Shown: in pieces, positions 16,731 to 25,286 of the stretch | How positions within the stretch are numbered: position 1 is the stretch's first letter | Layout of the letters: the number at the start of each line of letters is the position of its first letter | Assembly (NCBI GenBank): GCA_903844135.1 | Contig: CAIMSN010000048.1 | Coordinates: 1-39,058, forward strand | Direction of reading: 5' to 3' | DNA length: 39,058 bases | DNA from: an uncultured Rhodospirillales bacterium | GTDB lineage: Bacteria > Pseudomonadota > Alphaproteobacteria > Acetobacterales > Acetobacteraceae | Position numbers and translations under genes: made by a program | The notes under the pieces: model-generated | What the model was told of the DNA's origin: nothing | Databases searched by the model: none | The model's input: the letters and a program-made list of their open reading frames with translations, nothing else

Positions 16731-19055
16731 ATGGCGGACCAGCCGACCTACAAGACCTACAACCATCCCGCCGGCGGCTGGGGTGCGCTGGGGGCGACCG
16801 CCAGGGTGCTGCGCGAACAGAGCGTGATCGCGCAGTCGACCCGTACGCTGCTGGCGATGAACAAGCCGGACGGGTTCAAGTGCTCCTCCTGCGCCTGGCC
16901 GTCGCCCGACCCCAACGAACACAAGCCGAAGACCTTCGAGTTCTGCGAGAACGGCGCCAAGGCGCTGGCGTTCGAGACCACGCGGCGACGGGTGACGCGG
17001 GCGTTCTTCGCCAGCCACAGCGTGACCGAGCTGATGGGCTGGACCGACTACGCGCTGGAGATGGAGGGACGGCTGGTCGAGCCGATGCGCTACGACGCGC
17101 GGACCGACCATTACGTGCCCTGCTCGTGGGAGCAGGCGTTCGCCGAGATCGGCGCCGAGCTCCGCGCCCTGCCCGACCCGAACCAGGCGGAATTCTATAC
17201 CTCCGGCCGCACCTCGAACGAGGCGGCGTTCCTGTATTCGGTGTTCGTGCGGGAATTCGGCACCAACAACTTTCCCGACTGCTCCAACATGTGCCACGAG
17301 CCGACCAGCCGCGGCCTGCCTAAGTCGATCGGCATCGGCAAGGGCACCTGCACGCTCGACGATTTCGGCAAGGCCGAGGCGATCTTCGTCATCGGCCAGA
17401 ACCCAGGCACCAACAGCCCGCGCATGATGACGCAGCTGGTCGAGGCGCGTCATCGCGGCGTGCCGATCGTGGTGATCAACCCGATGCCCGAGCGGGCGCT
17501 GATGCGGTTCACCGAACCGCAGGACCCGGTCAAGATGGCGACCTTCGGCTCGACCAAGATCGGCAGCGAGTTCGTGCATATCCGCATCGGCGGCGACATC
17601 GCGGTGCTGAAGGGCATCTTCCGGGCGGTGCTGGAGCGCGACGACGCGGAGATCGCGGCAGGCCACCCGTCGGTGCTCGACCATGCGTTCATCGCCGAGC
17701 ACACGCACGGCTTCGAGGCCGCCGCCGCCGAGGCGCGCGCCACCGACTGGGCGGCGATCGAGGCGATGTCGGGCATCGGCCGGGCGCAGATCGAGCGCGT
17801 CGCCGGGATCTACGTGGCGTCGAACGCGACCATGATCTGCTACGGCATGGGCATCACCCAGCACCAGAGCGGCGCCAAGGCGATCCAGCAGATCGCCAAC
17901 CTGCTGCTGCTGCGCGGCAATATCGGCAAGCCGGGCGCCGGTATCTCGCCGGTGCGCGGCCATTCCAACGTGCAGGGCGACCGCACGGTGGGCATCGACG
18001 AGAAGCCGACCCGGGCCTATCTCGACCAGTTCGAGACGGTGTTCGGCTTCAAGCCGCCGCAGGAGCCCGGCCACGACGTGGTCGAATCGGTCGAGGCGAT
18101 GATCGCCGGCACCGCGAAGGTGTTCGTCGGGCTGGGCGGGAACTTCATCCATGCGGTGCCGGACACGCCGGTCGCCTACGAGGCGATGCGCCGCCTCAAC
18201 ATGACCGTCGCGGTCAGCACCAAACTCAATCGCGGCCATCTGGTGCATGGACGCAAGGCCTACATCCTGCCCTGTATCGCCCGCGCCGAGCTCGACATGC
18301 AGAACGGCGTCAAGCAGCGCATCACCATCGAGGACTCCACCTCGATGGTCGGCGCGTCGTCCGGCATCCTGGAGCCGGCCAGCCCGGACCTGCTGTCGGA
18401 GATCGCGATCGTCTGCCGCATGGCGCGCGCCACCCTTCCGGAGTCGACGGTCGCCTGGGAAAGCTACGAGCGCGACTACGACCTGATCCGCGACATGATC
18501 GCCAGGGTCTATCCGGCGATCTACGCCGACATGAACCGCCGCCTCGACCAGAAGCAGTTCCATCTGCGCAATCCGGCGCGCGAGCGCGAATGGAAGACCG
18601 ACACCGGCAAGGCCAACTTCCTGGTCCATCCCGGCATCGACATGGACCAGCCGGTCGCGGTGGAAGGCATGCTGCGCCTGGCGACGATCCGCAGCCACGA
18701 GCAGTTCAACACCACCATCTACAGCAACAACGATCGCTATCGCGGTGTGTACAACGACCGCATGGTGGTCTTCATGAACGAGGACGACATGGCGGCGCGC
18801 GGCATCGCGCCGGAAGGCGCCTGCGAGATGGAAACCATCTCGACCGACGGCAAGCACCGCTTCCTCGGCGGGCTGCGCGCCCTGCCCTACCCGATCCCGC
18901 GCGGCTCGGTGGCGGCGTACTATCCGGAGACCAACGGGCTGCTGCCGCTCTACCACCACGATTCGACCAGCAAGACACCTGCCGCGAAATCGATCCCGGT
19001 GCTGGTAAGGCGCGCGGCAGAGGCGACGGCGGGCCCGGCGATCCGCGCCGCCTAG
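16731..19055 (+). CDS. FdhF/YdeP-type molybdopterin oxidoreductase
   Basis: A 774-residue molybdopterin enzyme of the YdeP branch related to formate dehydrogenase H. It begins with the YdeP-type N-terminus (YKTYNHPAGGWGALGAT), has C51-S-S-C54 in GFKCSSCAWPSP, and FYTSGRTSNEAAFLYS. At the position of the formate dehydrogenase selenocysteine/cysteine there is Cys188-His189 in DCSNMCHEPTSRGL. GQNPGTNSPRM, YGMGITQHQSG, RGHSNVQGDRTVG and GRKAYILPC are cofactor-binding stretches. The full four-cysteine Fe-S motif of classical formate dehydrogenases is not seen. YdeP is linked to acid resistance in E. coli, but the reaction is not established. ATG 16731 follows ACGGAG at good spacing. It may be co-transcribed with trpS-yjbQ (33-base gap). 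No maturation genes or electron-transfer subunit are adjacent. Confidence 0.93.
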   Translation: MADQPTYKTYNHPAGGWGALGATARVLREQSVIAQSTRTLLAMNKPDGFKCSSCAWPSPDPNEHKPKTFEFCENGAKALAFETTRRRVTRAFFASHSVTELMGWTDYALEMEGRLVEPMRYDARTDHYVPCSWEQAFAEIGAELRALPDPNQAEFYTSGRTSNEAAFLYSVFVREFGTNNFPDCSNMCHEPTSRGLPKSIGIGKGTCTLDDFGKAEAIFVIGQNPGTNSPRMMTQLVEARHRGVPIVVINPMPERALMRFTEPQDPVKMATFGSTKIGSEFVHIRIGGDIAVLKGIFRAVLERDDAEIAAGHPSVLDHAFIAEHTHGFEAAAAEARATDWAAIEAMSGIGRAQIERVAGIYVASNATMICYGMGITQHQSGAKAIQQIANLLLLRGNIGKPGAGISPVRGHSNVQGDRTVGIDEKPTRAYLDQFETVFGFKPPQEPGHDVVESVEAMIAGTAKVFVGLGGNFIHAVPDTPVAYEAMRRLNMTVAVSTKLNRGHLVHGRKAYILPCIARAELDMQNGVKQRITIEDSTSMVGASSGILEPASPDLLSEIAIVCRMARATLPESTVAWESYERDYDLIRDMIARVYPAIYADMNRRLDQKQFHLRNPAREREWKTDTGKANFLVHPGIDMDQPVAVEGMLRLATIRSHEQFNTTIYSNNDRYRGVYNDRMVVFMNEDDMAARGIAPEGACEMETISTDGKHRFLGGLRALPYPIPRGSVAAYYPETNGLLPLYHHDSTSKTPAAKSIPVLVRRAAEATAGPAIRAA

Positions 19056-19083
19056 GCTCATGCCGAGATCGGCAGGACAAGCG

Positions 19084-19170
19084 GCCGGGCTCTGCCCGGC
19101 ACCCGCCAGGGGACGGTCGTCCCCTGGACCCCTGTTCGGACAATTGGGGCGAGGCTCGGGGCAGAGCCTC
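19084..19170. repeat. cluster of three perfect stem-loops between ydeP-like and symporter genes
   Basis: Three successive inverted repeats occupy this gap: GCCGGGC-TCT-GCCCGGC (19084-19100), CCAGGGGAC-GGTC-GTCCCCTGG (19106-19127) and GAGGCTC-N6-GAGCCTC (19151-19170). The wording resembles the short palindromic intergenic repeats scattered in many GC-rich alphaproteobacterial genomes. No T-run follows, so a classic intrinsic terminator is not shown, but the hairpins could protect or end the upstream message. The third hairpin ends 8 bases before the symporter start and could also limit ribosome access there. Confidence 0.6.
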
Positions 19171-19178
19171 AATCCTGC

Positions 19179-20396
19179 GTGAAAGCTTGGGCGATCCTGG
19201 GGGCGCTCTGCCTCGGCGCCGTGCTCGGCCTGGCGCTGCATCAGGGCGGCTCGCAGCGTTCGATCGCGATCCTCGCCGATCAGGCAACGCTCGTCGCGGA
19301 ACTGTTCCTGCGCCTGATCCGCATGATCGTGGCGCCGCTGGTGCTGGCGATGCTGGCCGCGGGCATTGCCGGCGCCCGCGCCGGCGGCGACCAGGAGTCC
19401 GGCACCGGCCGGATCGTGCTGCGGGCGATGGCCTGGTTCGTGGCCGCCTCGCTCGCCTCGCTCCTGCTCGGCCTGCTGTTGGCGGACTGGCTGCGGCCGG
19501 GCGCGTCGCTGCATCTGGCGATCCCGGCCGGCACGTCGAAGCCGGCCGGCTTCGACGCGCACGCCTTCCTGCTGCACCTGGTGCCGGTCAGCGTGGCCGA
19601 TGCGATGGCCCGCAACGACACCGTGCAGATCGTCGTGTTCGCGGTCCTGTTCGGCGCCGCGATCGGATCGATCGCCGGGCCTGGCGCGTCGCGGCTGCGA
19701 ACCGGCCTGTCGGACCTCGCCGACGCGATGCTGCGCCTGACCGCGCTGGTGATGCGGCTGGCGCCGGTCGCCGTGTTCTGCGCCCTGTTCGCCCTGTTCG
19801 CCCGGCAGGGGCCGGCGCTGGCGCACGGCTACGCGCTGTTCGTCGGCGGGTTCTATGCCGCCATGCTGGTGCTCTGGGCGCTGATGCTCGGCGCGGCGCG
19901 GCTGCTGATCGGGCGGCGGATCGGCGTGCTGCGCGGCGTGGCGCCGTCCATGCTGCTGGCGTTCGCCACCGCCAGCAGCGAATCGGTGTTCCCGCAACTG
20001 GCGGCGACGCTCGAGGCGGACGGCGTGCCGGCCCGCGTGGTCGGTCTGGTGCTGCCGCTCGGCTATGCGTTCAACCTGGACGGCTCGATGCTGTTCCAAT
20101 CGTTCGCGGCTATGTTCATCGCCCAGGCCTACGGCATCGCGCTGTCGCCCTGGCAGCAGGCCGGTCTGCTGCTGGTGCTGATGGCGACCAGCAAGGGCAC
20201 CGCCGGCGTGCCGCGCGCCGCGATCGTGTCGCTCGCCGCCGTCCTGCCGGCCTTCGGGCTGCCGGATGCGGGTCTGCTGCTGATCCTGGGGATCGACCAC
20301 CTTCTGGATATGGGCCGTTCCGCCACCAGCGTCCTCGGCAATGCGGTCGCCACGCTGGTGGCGGCGGGACCGCGCGAGGCGATGCGCCGGGCCTGA
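19179..20396 (+). CDS. dicarboxylate/amino acid:cation symporter (DAACS family)
   Basis: Secondary importer of the GltP/DctA family, 405 residues, taking up C4-dicarboxylates or glutamate/aspartate with protons or sodium. Features are FLRLIRMIVAPLVLAMLAAGIAG in helix 3, the hairpin HP1 serine motif FATASSESVFPQ, helix 7 GYAFNLDGSMLFQ (a variant of the usual NMDGT motif, reading NLDGS), HP2 MATSKGTAGVP, and DHLLDMGRSATSVLGNAVAT in helix 8. The start is GTG at 19179, inside a region crowded with hairpins and without a clear ribosome site; other GTG/CTG starts a little downstream would cut into helix 1. It stands alone, 123 bases after the ydeP-like gene and 134 bases before the sugar cassette. 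Substrate cannot be fixed because the key helix 8 residues differ from well-studied members. Confidence 0.9.
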   Translation: MKAWAILGALCLGAVLGLALHQGGSQRSIAILADQATLVAELFLRLIRMIVAPLVLAMLAAGIAGARAGGDQESGTGRIVLRAMAWFVAASLASLLLGLLLADWLRPGASLHLAIPAGTSKPAGFDAHAFLLHLVPVSVADAMARNDTVQIVVFAVLFGAAIGSIAGPGASRLRTGLSDLADAMLRLTALVMRLAPVAVFCALFALFARQGPALAHGYALFVGGFYAAMLVLWALMLGAARLLIGRRIGVLRGVAPSMLLAFATASSESVFPQLAATLEADGVPARVVGLVLPLGYAFNLDGSMLFQSFAAMFIAQAYGIALSPWQQAGLLLVLMATSKGTAGVPRAAIVSLAAVLPAFGLPDAGLLLILGIDHLLDMGRSATSVLGNAVATLVAAGPREAMRRA

Positions 20397-20407
20397 CCGC
20401 TCGCCAA

Positions 20408-20448
20408 TTGTTGCGACGCACAAAAGAACATTCTGGAACCGGCGTTCC
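20408..20448. promoter_or_regulatory. possible operator dyads before the sugar-uptake cassette
   Basis: The 134-base gap before the first binding-protein gene is less GC-rich than its surroundings and contains two small dyads: TTGT-N8-ACAA (20408-20423) and GGAAC-CGGC-GTTCC (20435-20448). Sugar-cassette repressors of the LacI, RpiR or DeoR type use such sites, but no regulator gene is nearby and no promoter hexamers are convincing. The ribosome site GGAGG (20516-20520) for the following gene is clear. Confidence 0.25.
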
Positions 20449-20530
20449 GCCCCGGTTGCGGAATGGTTCACCGGGGCGTTATCTGTCGCGCAACCGGGGC
20501 CGCAGAGCCCGACACGGAGGAAACTCGTCC

Positions 20531-21469
20531 ATGCGGAATGTGCTCGCCTGCCTCATGCTGGCCGCGACGATGCCGGCGGTCACCGCCGGCGGGTGCCGGG
20601 CGGCGGACATCGACAGGGTCGGGATCACCGTCGGCTCGCTCGGCAACCCCTATTTCGTCGCCACCGATCGCGGCATCGCCCAGGAGGCGAAGGCGGCGAC
20701 GCCGTCGGCACAGCTCACCTTCGTGTCGTCCGACTACGACCTCAACAAGCAATTCACCCAGATCGACAATTTCATCGCCAGCGGCGCCAAGATCATCATG
20801 TTGAACGCGGTCGATCCGGTGGCGATCGGGCCGGCGATCCGGCGCGCCGAAGCGGCCGGCGTCACCGTCGCCGCGTTCGACGTCGCCGCCCAGGGCGCCA
20901 GCCTCACCGTCATGACCGACAACGTGAAGGCCGGCGAGATGTCCTGCCAGTATCTGGTCGATCACCTGCCGAACAAGAAGGGCAACGTGATCATCCTCAA
21001 CGGACCGCAGGTCTCCTCGATCCGCGACCGGGTCGCCGGATGCAAGAAAGTGCTGTCGGCCAACCCGGACATCACCATCCTGTCGTCTGACCAGAACGCG
21101 CAGGCCTCGCGCGACGGCGGGCTGTCGGTCGGACAGTCGCTGCTGACGCATTACGCCGACATCGACGCCGTGTTCGCGATCAACGACCAGTGCGCGATCG
21201 GCTTCGACCTGGCGGCGAAGCAACTGCACCGTACCGGCTTCATCATCGCCTCGGTCGATGGCGCCCCGGACGTGGTCTCCGAGCTGCGCGACAAGACCAG
21301 CCTGATCAAGGCCTCCGCCGCCCAGGATCCGGCCGGCATGGCCGCGACCGCCTACCGGATGGCGGTCGACAGCGTCAACGGCGCCAAGCCGGCCAGCAGC
21401 GTCGTCCTGCTGCCGCCGCATCTCGTCACCGGGGACAATGTCGCCGAGTACAAGGGCTGGGGCGGCTGA
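20531..21469 (+). CDS. sugar ABC transporter periplasmic binding protein 1
   Basis: A 312-residue type I periplasmic binding protein of the ribose/galactose/inositol-binding group (Peripla_BP_4). The N-terminus is a signal peptide (MRNVLACLMLAATMPAVTAG), with cleavage likely near residue 24; a cysteine at 22 lacks a good lipobox. The mature protein begins IDRVGITVGSLGNPYFVATDRG, a typical first strand and ligand-loop segment, followed by FTQIDNFIASGAKIIMLNAVDP, GNVIILNGPQVSSIRDRV, SSDQNAQASRDGG and IASVDGAPDVV. ATG 20531 has GGAGG 10 bases upstream. It heads a six-gene co-directional cassette with two dehydrogenases, an ATPase, a permease and a paralogous binding protein (26416-27363). The ligand is probably a monosaccharide or cyclitol; the neighbouring IolG-like gene suggests inositol but does not prove it. 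Confidence 0.92.
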   Translation: MRNVLACLMLAATMPAVTAGGCRAADIDRVGITVGSLGNPYFVATDRGIAQEAKAATPSAQLTFVSSDYDLNKQFTQIDNFIASGAKIIMLNAVDPVAIGPAIRRAEAAGVTVAAFDVAAQGASLTVMTDNVKAGEMSCQYLVDHLPNKKGNVIILNGPQVSSIRDRVAGCKKVLSANPDITILSSDQNAQASRDGGLSVGQSLLTHYADIDAVFAINDQCAIGFDLAAKQLHRTGFIIASVDGAPDVVSELRDKTSLIKASAAQDPAGMAATAYRMAVDSVNGAKPASSVVLLPPHLVTGDNVAEYKGWGG

Positions 21470-21503
21470 CCTCCGGGAAAGGGTCCGGGAAGGAGTCGGG
21501 GCG

Positions 21504-22499
21504 ATGGTGAATTTCGCGGTGCTCGGCTGCGGCAGGATCGGACGCATGCACGCCGCCAATCTGGCGCGCCATCCGGACGCCAGCCTGCTCGCCGTCTACG
21601 ACGTCGTGGCCGATGCCTCCGCCGCGGTGGCGCAGAAGCATGACGTACGTCAGGCGCGGTCGGTGGCCGACGTGCTTGACGATCCGCGCATCGATGCGGT
21701 GCTGATCGCCAGCCCGACCGACACCCATGTCGATCTGATCGTCGCGTCGGCCAGGGCCGGCAAGGCGGTGCTGTGCGAGAAACCGATCGATCTCGATCTC
21801 GCACGCGCCGAACGCTGTCGCGACGAGATCGCGTCGTTCGCGCCGACCGTCATGATCGGCTTCCAGCGCCGCTTCGATCCGTCGATCGCTGCTCTGCGGC
21901 GGCGCGCGCGGGAGGGCGAGATCGGCAGGCTCGAACAGTTGATCATCACCAGCCGCGATCCCGCGCCGCCGCCGCTCGGCTACATCGCGGTCTCCGGCGG
22001 CCTGTTCCGCGACATGACGATCCATGATTTCGACATCGCCCGCTTCGTCGCCGGCGAGATCGTCGCGGTCTCCGCCTTCGGCGATGCGCTGGTCGATCCC
22101 GCGATCGGCGGCGCCGGCGACATCGACTCCGCGATGGTGACGCTGCGCTCGGCGTCCGGCATGCTGATCCACATCAACAACGCACGGCGCAGCGCCTACG
22201 GCTACGACCAGCGCATGGAGCTGTTCGGAGAGCGCGGCATGCTGCGTGTCGGCAACCATCGTGCGACGAGCGTCGAATCCTGGACCGGCGGCGCCACCGA
22301 GGCCGCCGATCCGGCGTTGCATTTCTTCATCGAGCGCTATGCGGACGCCTACGCCGCCGAGATCTCTCATTTCGTCGCCTGCCTTCGCGACGGCGTCGCG
22401 CCGCGACCGGGTTTCGAGGATGGTCTCGCAGCGCTTCGGATCGCCGATGCCGCGCTTGAGAGCCTGCAGAGTGGACGCGTCGTCCGGCTCGATGGCTGA
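21504..22499 (+). CDS. iolG: inositol 2-dehydrogenase-like oxidoreductase (IolG type)
   Basis: Gfo/Idh/MocA family NAD(P)-dependent dehydrogenase of 331 residues. The Rossmann motif is GCGRIG (8-13), the catalytic lysine is Lys93 in CEKP, and the active-site motif is MTIHDFDIARF with His174 and Asp177, the arrangement seen in inositol 2-dehydrogenases, which oxidise myo-inositol to scyllo-inosose. GFQRRFDPSIAALR and the C-terminal HFVACLRDG also fit IolG. ATG 21504 is chosen because AGGAG (21491-21495) precedes it by 8 bases; the frame extends upstream into the binding-protein gene. No iolB, iolC, iolD or iolE homologue is in the window, so a complete inositol pathway is not present here and the enzyme may act on another cyclitol or sugar. 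Confidence 0.85.
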   Translation: MVNFAVLGCGRIGRMHAANLARHPDASLLAVYDVVADASAAVAQKHDVRQARSVADVLDDPRIDAVLIASPTDTHVDLIVASARAGKAVLCEKPIDLDLARAERCRDEIASFAPTVMIGFQRRFDPSIAALRRRAREGEIGRLEQLIITSRDPAPPPLGYIAVSGGLFRDMTIHDFDIARFVAGEIVAVSAFGDALVDPAIGGAGDIDSAMVTLRSASGMLIHINNARRSAYGYDQRMELFGERGMLRVGNHRATSVESWTGGATEAADPALHFFIERYADAYAAEISHFVACLRDGVAPRPGFEDGLAALRIADAALESLQSGRVVRLDG

Positions 22500-22514
22500 T
22501 TGGATGCTCCGGCC

Positions 22515-23711
22515 ATGAGTGCGGATCCGCAGCCACCGCGGCATATCCCGCTCCCGCCGCCGCGGCGCAGGCTGCGGCTCGGGTTCGTCGGCGGCGGCAA
22601 GGGCGCGTTCATCGGCCAGGTGCATGCGATGGGCGCCCGGCTGTCGAACCGCTGGGAGGTGGTGGCCGGCGCGCTGTCGTCTTCGCCCGAAACGGCGCTT
22701 CGCTCCGGGCGTGACTGGCTGCTTGCGCAAGACAGGATCTATTCCGATTACCGGACCATGGCGGAAACCGAACGCGACCGCCCGGACGGGATCGATGCGG
22801 TGGCGATCGTGACGCCGAACCACCTGCACGCGCCGGTAGCGCTCGCGTTCATGCGCTGCGGGATCGACGTTATCTGCGACAAGCCGCTCTGCAACAGCCT
22901 GCAGGAGGCGGCGGCTTTGCTCGCCGCGCAGCGCGAGACCGGGCTCGTGTTCGGCGTCAGCTACGTCTATGCGTCGCATGCGATGGTCCGGCAGATCCGC
23001 GAGATGGTGCAGGACGGCGCGGTCGGGCGCATCAGGCAGATCCACGTCGAGTATTTCCAGGAATGGGCGCTCGATCCCGCTTCGTCGTCGGAGAAGGGCG
23101 GCGCCTGGCGGATGGACCCGGCGCGGTCCGGCGCCAGCTTCACCACCGCCGACATCGGAACCCATGCGCATCACCTCGCATGTTTCGCATCCGGGCTGGA
23201 GATGCAGGCGCTGCGGGCGGACTTCCATGTCTCCGGCGCCGCCAAGCCGCTCGAGGATACCTGCTTCATGCAGACCCGCTTCGAGGGCGACGTCCCCGGC
23301 ACGCTGATGGTGAGCCAGGCCGCCGCGGGCACCCATTGCGGCCTGCGCTTGCGGATCTTCGGCGATCTGGCCGGCCTGGAATGGAACCAGGAGACTCCGG
23401 AGCATGTCACGCTGAGTCCGGCCAAGGCCCCGTCGCAGCGATTCCTGCGTGGCGAGGACGCGGGAATCGGCCAGGCGGCGCGGCGGGTGACGCGCATGCC
23501 GCGCGGCCATCCGGAAGGATTCGCCGATGCCTGGGCGACGCTCTACACCGAATTCGCGGTGGCGGTGGAGGCCAGGCGCGACGGGCGGACGGTGCCGGAC
23601 GGGCTGCTCGGCCTGCCGAGCTTGCGCGATGGCATCGCCGGCGTGAAGTTCGTCCTGGCCGCAGTCGAATCGAACGCGGCAGGCGGAACCTGGAACGATT
23701 GCAGGCGGTAG
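22515..23711 (+). CDS. second Gfo/Idh/MocA family oxidoreductase
   Basis: A 398-residue NAD(P)-dependent sugar or cyclitol dehydrogenase, longer than and distinct from the IolG-like protein upstream. It has a Rossmann start LRLGFVGGGKGAFIGQVHAMG, the catalytic lysine at 123 in CDKPLCNSLQEA, and an active-site stretch TTADIGTHAHHLACF. The N-terminal proline-rich lead (about 25 residues) precedes the dinucleotide fold. ATG 22515 lies 15 bases after the iolG-like stop without a strong ribosome site; a TTG at 22500 in the same frame is less likely. It sits between iolG and the ATPase gene. Pairs of such enzymes often act in sequence or on isomers (for example myo- and scyllo-inositol, or ketone intermediates of sugar oxidation); which applies is not shown. 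Confidence 0.86.
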   Translation: MSADPQPPRHIPLPPPRRRLRLGFVGGGKGAFIGQVHAMGARLSNRWEVVAGALSSSPETALRSGRDWLLAQDRIYSDYRTMAETERDRPDGIDAVAIVTPNHLHAPVALAFMRCGIDVICDKPLCNSLQEAAALLAAQRETGLVFGVSYVYASHAMVRQIREMVQDGAVGRIRQIHVEYFQEWALDPASSSEKGGAWRMDPARSGASFTTADIGTHAHHLACFASGLEMQALRADFHVSGAAKPLEDTCFMQTRFEGDVPGTLMVSQAAAGTHCGLRLRIFGDLAGLEWNQETPEHVTLSPAKAPSQRFLRGEDAGIGQAARRVTRMPRGHPEGFADAWATLYTEFAVAVEARRDGRTVPDGLLGLPSLRDGIAGVKFVLAAVESNAAGGTWNDCRR

Positions 23712-23720
23712 GAAGATCGC

Positions 23721-25277
23721 ATGAACCAGAACCCGTCGGCTTCGGTTACCCTTCCAGGACGCGACGCCGTCCCTGCGCTCGAGATGATCGGCATCTCCAA
23801 GAGCTTTCCCGGCGTCAAGGCGCTGTCGGGGGTTTCGCTCACCGCGTTCGGCGGCGAGGTGCTGGCGCTGATGGGCGAGAACGGCGCCGGCAAGTCGACG
23901 CTGATGAAGATCCTGTCAGGCGCCTACACCGCCGATCCCGGCGGCGAGATCCGCGTGTTCGGCGCGCCGGTCGCGATCGACGGGCCGCAGGCGGCGAAAG
24001 CGGCCGGCATCGCCATCATCTACCAGGAGCTGGCGCTGGCGCCGAACCTCACGGTGTCGGAGAACATCCATCTCGGCGACGAGCTCTCGCGCGCCGGCCA
24101 GCTCGATCGCAAGGCGATGGCGAACGCCTGCCGCCCGATCCTGGAGCGGCTCGGCACGCCGTTCGGGCCGAACACGCTGGTGGGCACGCTGTCGATCGCC
24201 GAGCAGCAATTGGTCGAGATCGCCCGCGCGCTGCATCGCCAGTCGCGAATCCTGGTGCTGGACGAACCGACCACCGCCCTGTCGGCGCGCGAGACCGATC
24301 GCCTGTTCGCGCTGATCCGTCAGCTTCGCTCCGAAGGCATCGCGCTGATCTACATCTCGCACCGCATGGCCGAGGTGTACGAACTGGCCGATCGCGTCAC
24401 CGTGCTGCGCGACGGGTCGTGCGTCGGCACGCTGGAGCGCCAGGACCTGTCGGCGGAGGCGATCGTGCGGATGATGGTCGGGCGCGAATTGTCGTCGTTC
24501 TACACCAAGACCCACGATCCCGACGCGCAGCGCGGCGCGGTGGTGATGCAGGTGGACGGCGTCACCGATGGCGGCCGGGTGCTGCCCTGCTCGTTCGTCC
24601 TGCATCGCGGCGAGGTGCTGGGCATCGCCGGGCTGGTCGGCGCTGGACGCACCGAGCTGGCGCGTCTGATCTACGGCGCCGACCGCAAGGCCGGCGGCAG
24701 CGTCGCGCTGGAGGGCAGGATCGTGGCGCTGGGCTCGCCGAAACAGGCGCTCGACGCCGGCATCGCCTACCTGACCGAGGACCGCAAGGGACTTGGGCTG
24801 TTCCTCGACATGTCGTGCGGCGGCAACATCAACGTCGGCGTGATCGATCGCGATGCGCATCTCGGCGGCAGGCTGAACCTGGCGCGGGCCAAGGAGCGCG
24901 CGGTTCGCGCTTTCGGCGCGTTCCGCGTGCGCGCGGCGAGCCCGCAGGTGCAGGTCGGCAGCCTGTCCGGCGGCAATCAGCAGAAGGTTCTGCTGGCGCG
25001 CCTGCTCGAGACCGGGCCCAAGGTACTGATCCTGGACGAGCCGACCCGCGGCGTCGATGTCGGCGCCAAGTCGGAAATCTACCGAATCATCGACGAGCTG
25101 GCATCGCGCGGACTGGGCGTGCTGATGATCTCGTCGGACCTGCCGGAGATCGTCGGGATCTGCGACCGGGTGCTGGTGATGCGCGAAGGCCGCATCGCCG
25201 GCGAGGTCGGCGGCGCGACCGGCGTCGCCATCACCCAGGAGAGCGTCATGGTCCATGCAGCCGGCCTGGCGGCCTGA
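23721..25277 (+). CDS. sugar ABC transporter ATPase, two-domain RbsA/MglA type
   Basis: A 518-residue ATPase with two fused nucleotide-binding domains, as usual for ribose/galactose/inositol-type importers. Domain 1 has Walker [10 protein letters not shown] (52-60), signature [15 protein letters not shown] and Walker [15 protein letters not shown]. Domain 2 has the degenerate P-loop [13 protein letters not shown], signature [15 protein letters not shown] and [21 protein letters not shown] 23721 follows TAGGAAGATCGC at normal spacing, 9 bases after the second dehydrogenase stop. It is the engine for the permease that starts 9 bases downstream. Identity secure; specificity lies with the binding proteins. 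Confidence 0.95.
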   Translation: MNQNPSASVTLPGRDAVPALEMIGISKSFPGVKALSGVSLTAFGGEVLALMGENGAGKSTLMKILSGAYTADPGGEIRVFGAPVAIDGPQAAKAAGIAIIYQELALAPNLTVSENIHLGDELSRAGQLDRKAMANACRPILERLGTPFGPNTLVGTLSIAEQQLVEIARALHRQSRILVLDEPTTALSARETDRLFALIRQLRSEGIALIYISHRMAEVYELADRVTVLRDGSCVGTLERQDLSAEAIVRMMVGRELSSFYTKTHDPDAQRGAVVMQVDGVTDGGRVLPCSFVLHRGEVLGIAGLVGAGRTELARLIYGADRKAGGSVALEGRIVALGSPKQALDAGIAYLTEDRKGLGLFLDMSCGGNINVGVIDRDAHLGGRLNLARAKERAVRAFGAFRVRAASPQVQVGSLSGGNQQKVLLARLLETGPKVLILDEPTRGVDVGAKSEIYRIIDELASRGLGVLMISSDLPEIVGICDRVLVMREGRIAGEVGGATGVAITQESVMVHAAGLAA

Positions 25278-25286
25278 GGAACAATC

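Noticed and set aside
16704-20471. Open frame of 1255 codons on the minus strand opposite the ydeP-like and symporter genes
   Set aside because: It is the mirror of well-identified plus-strand genes; composition is His/Arg/Gly/Gln-rich as expected for antisense of GC-rich coding DNA, and it matches no family.
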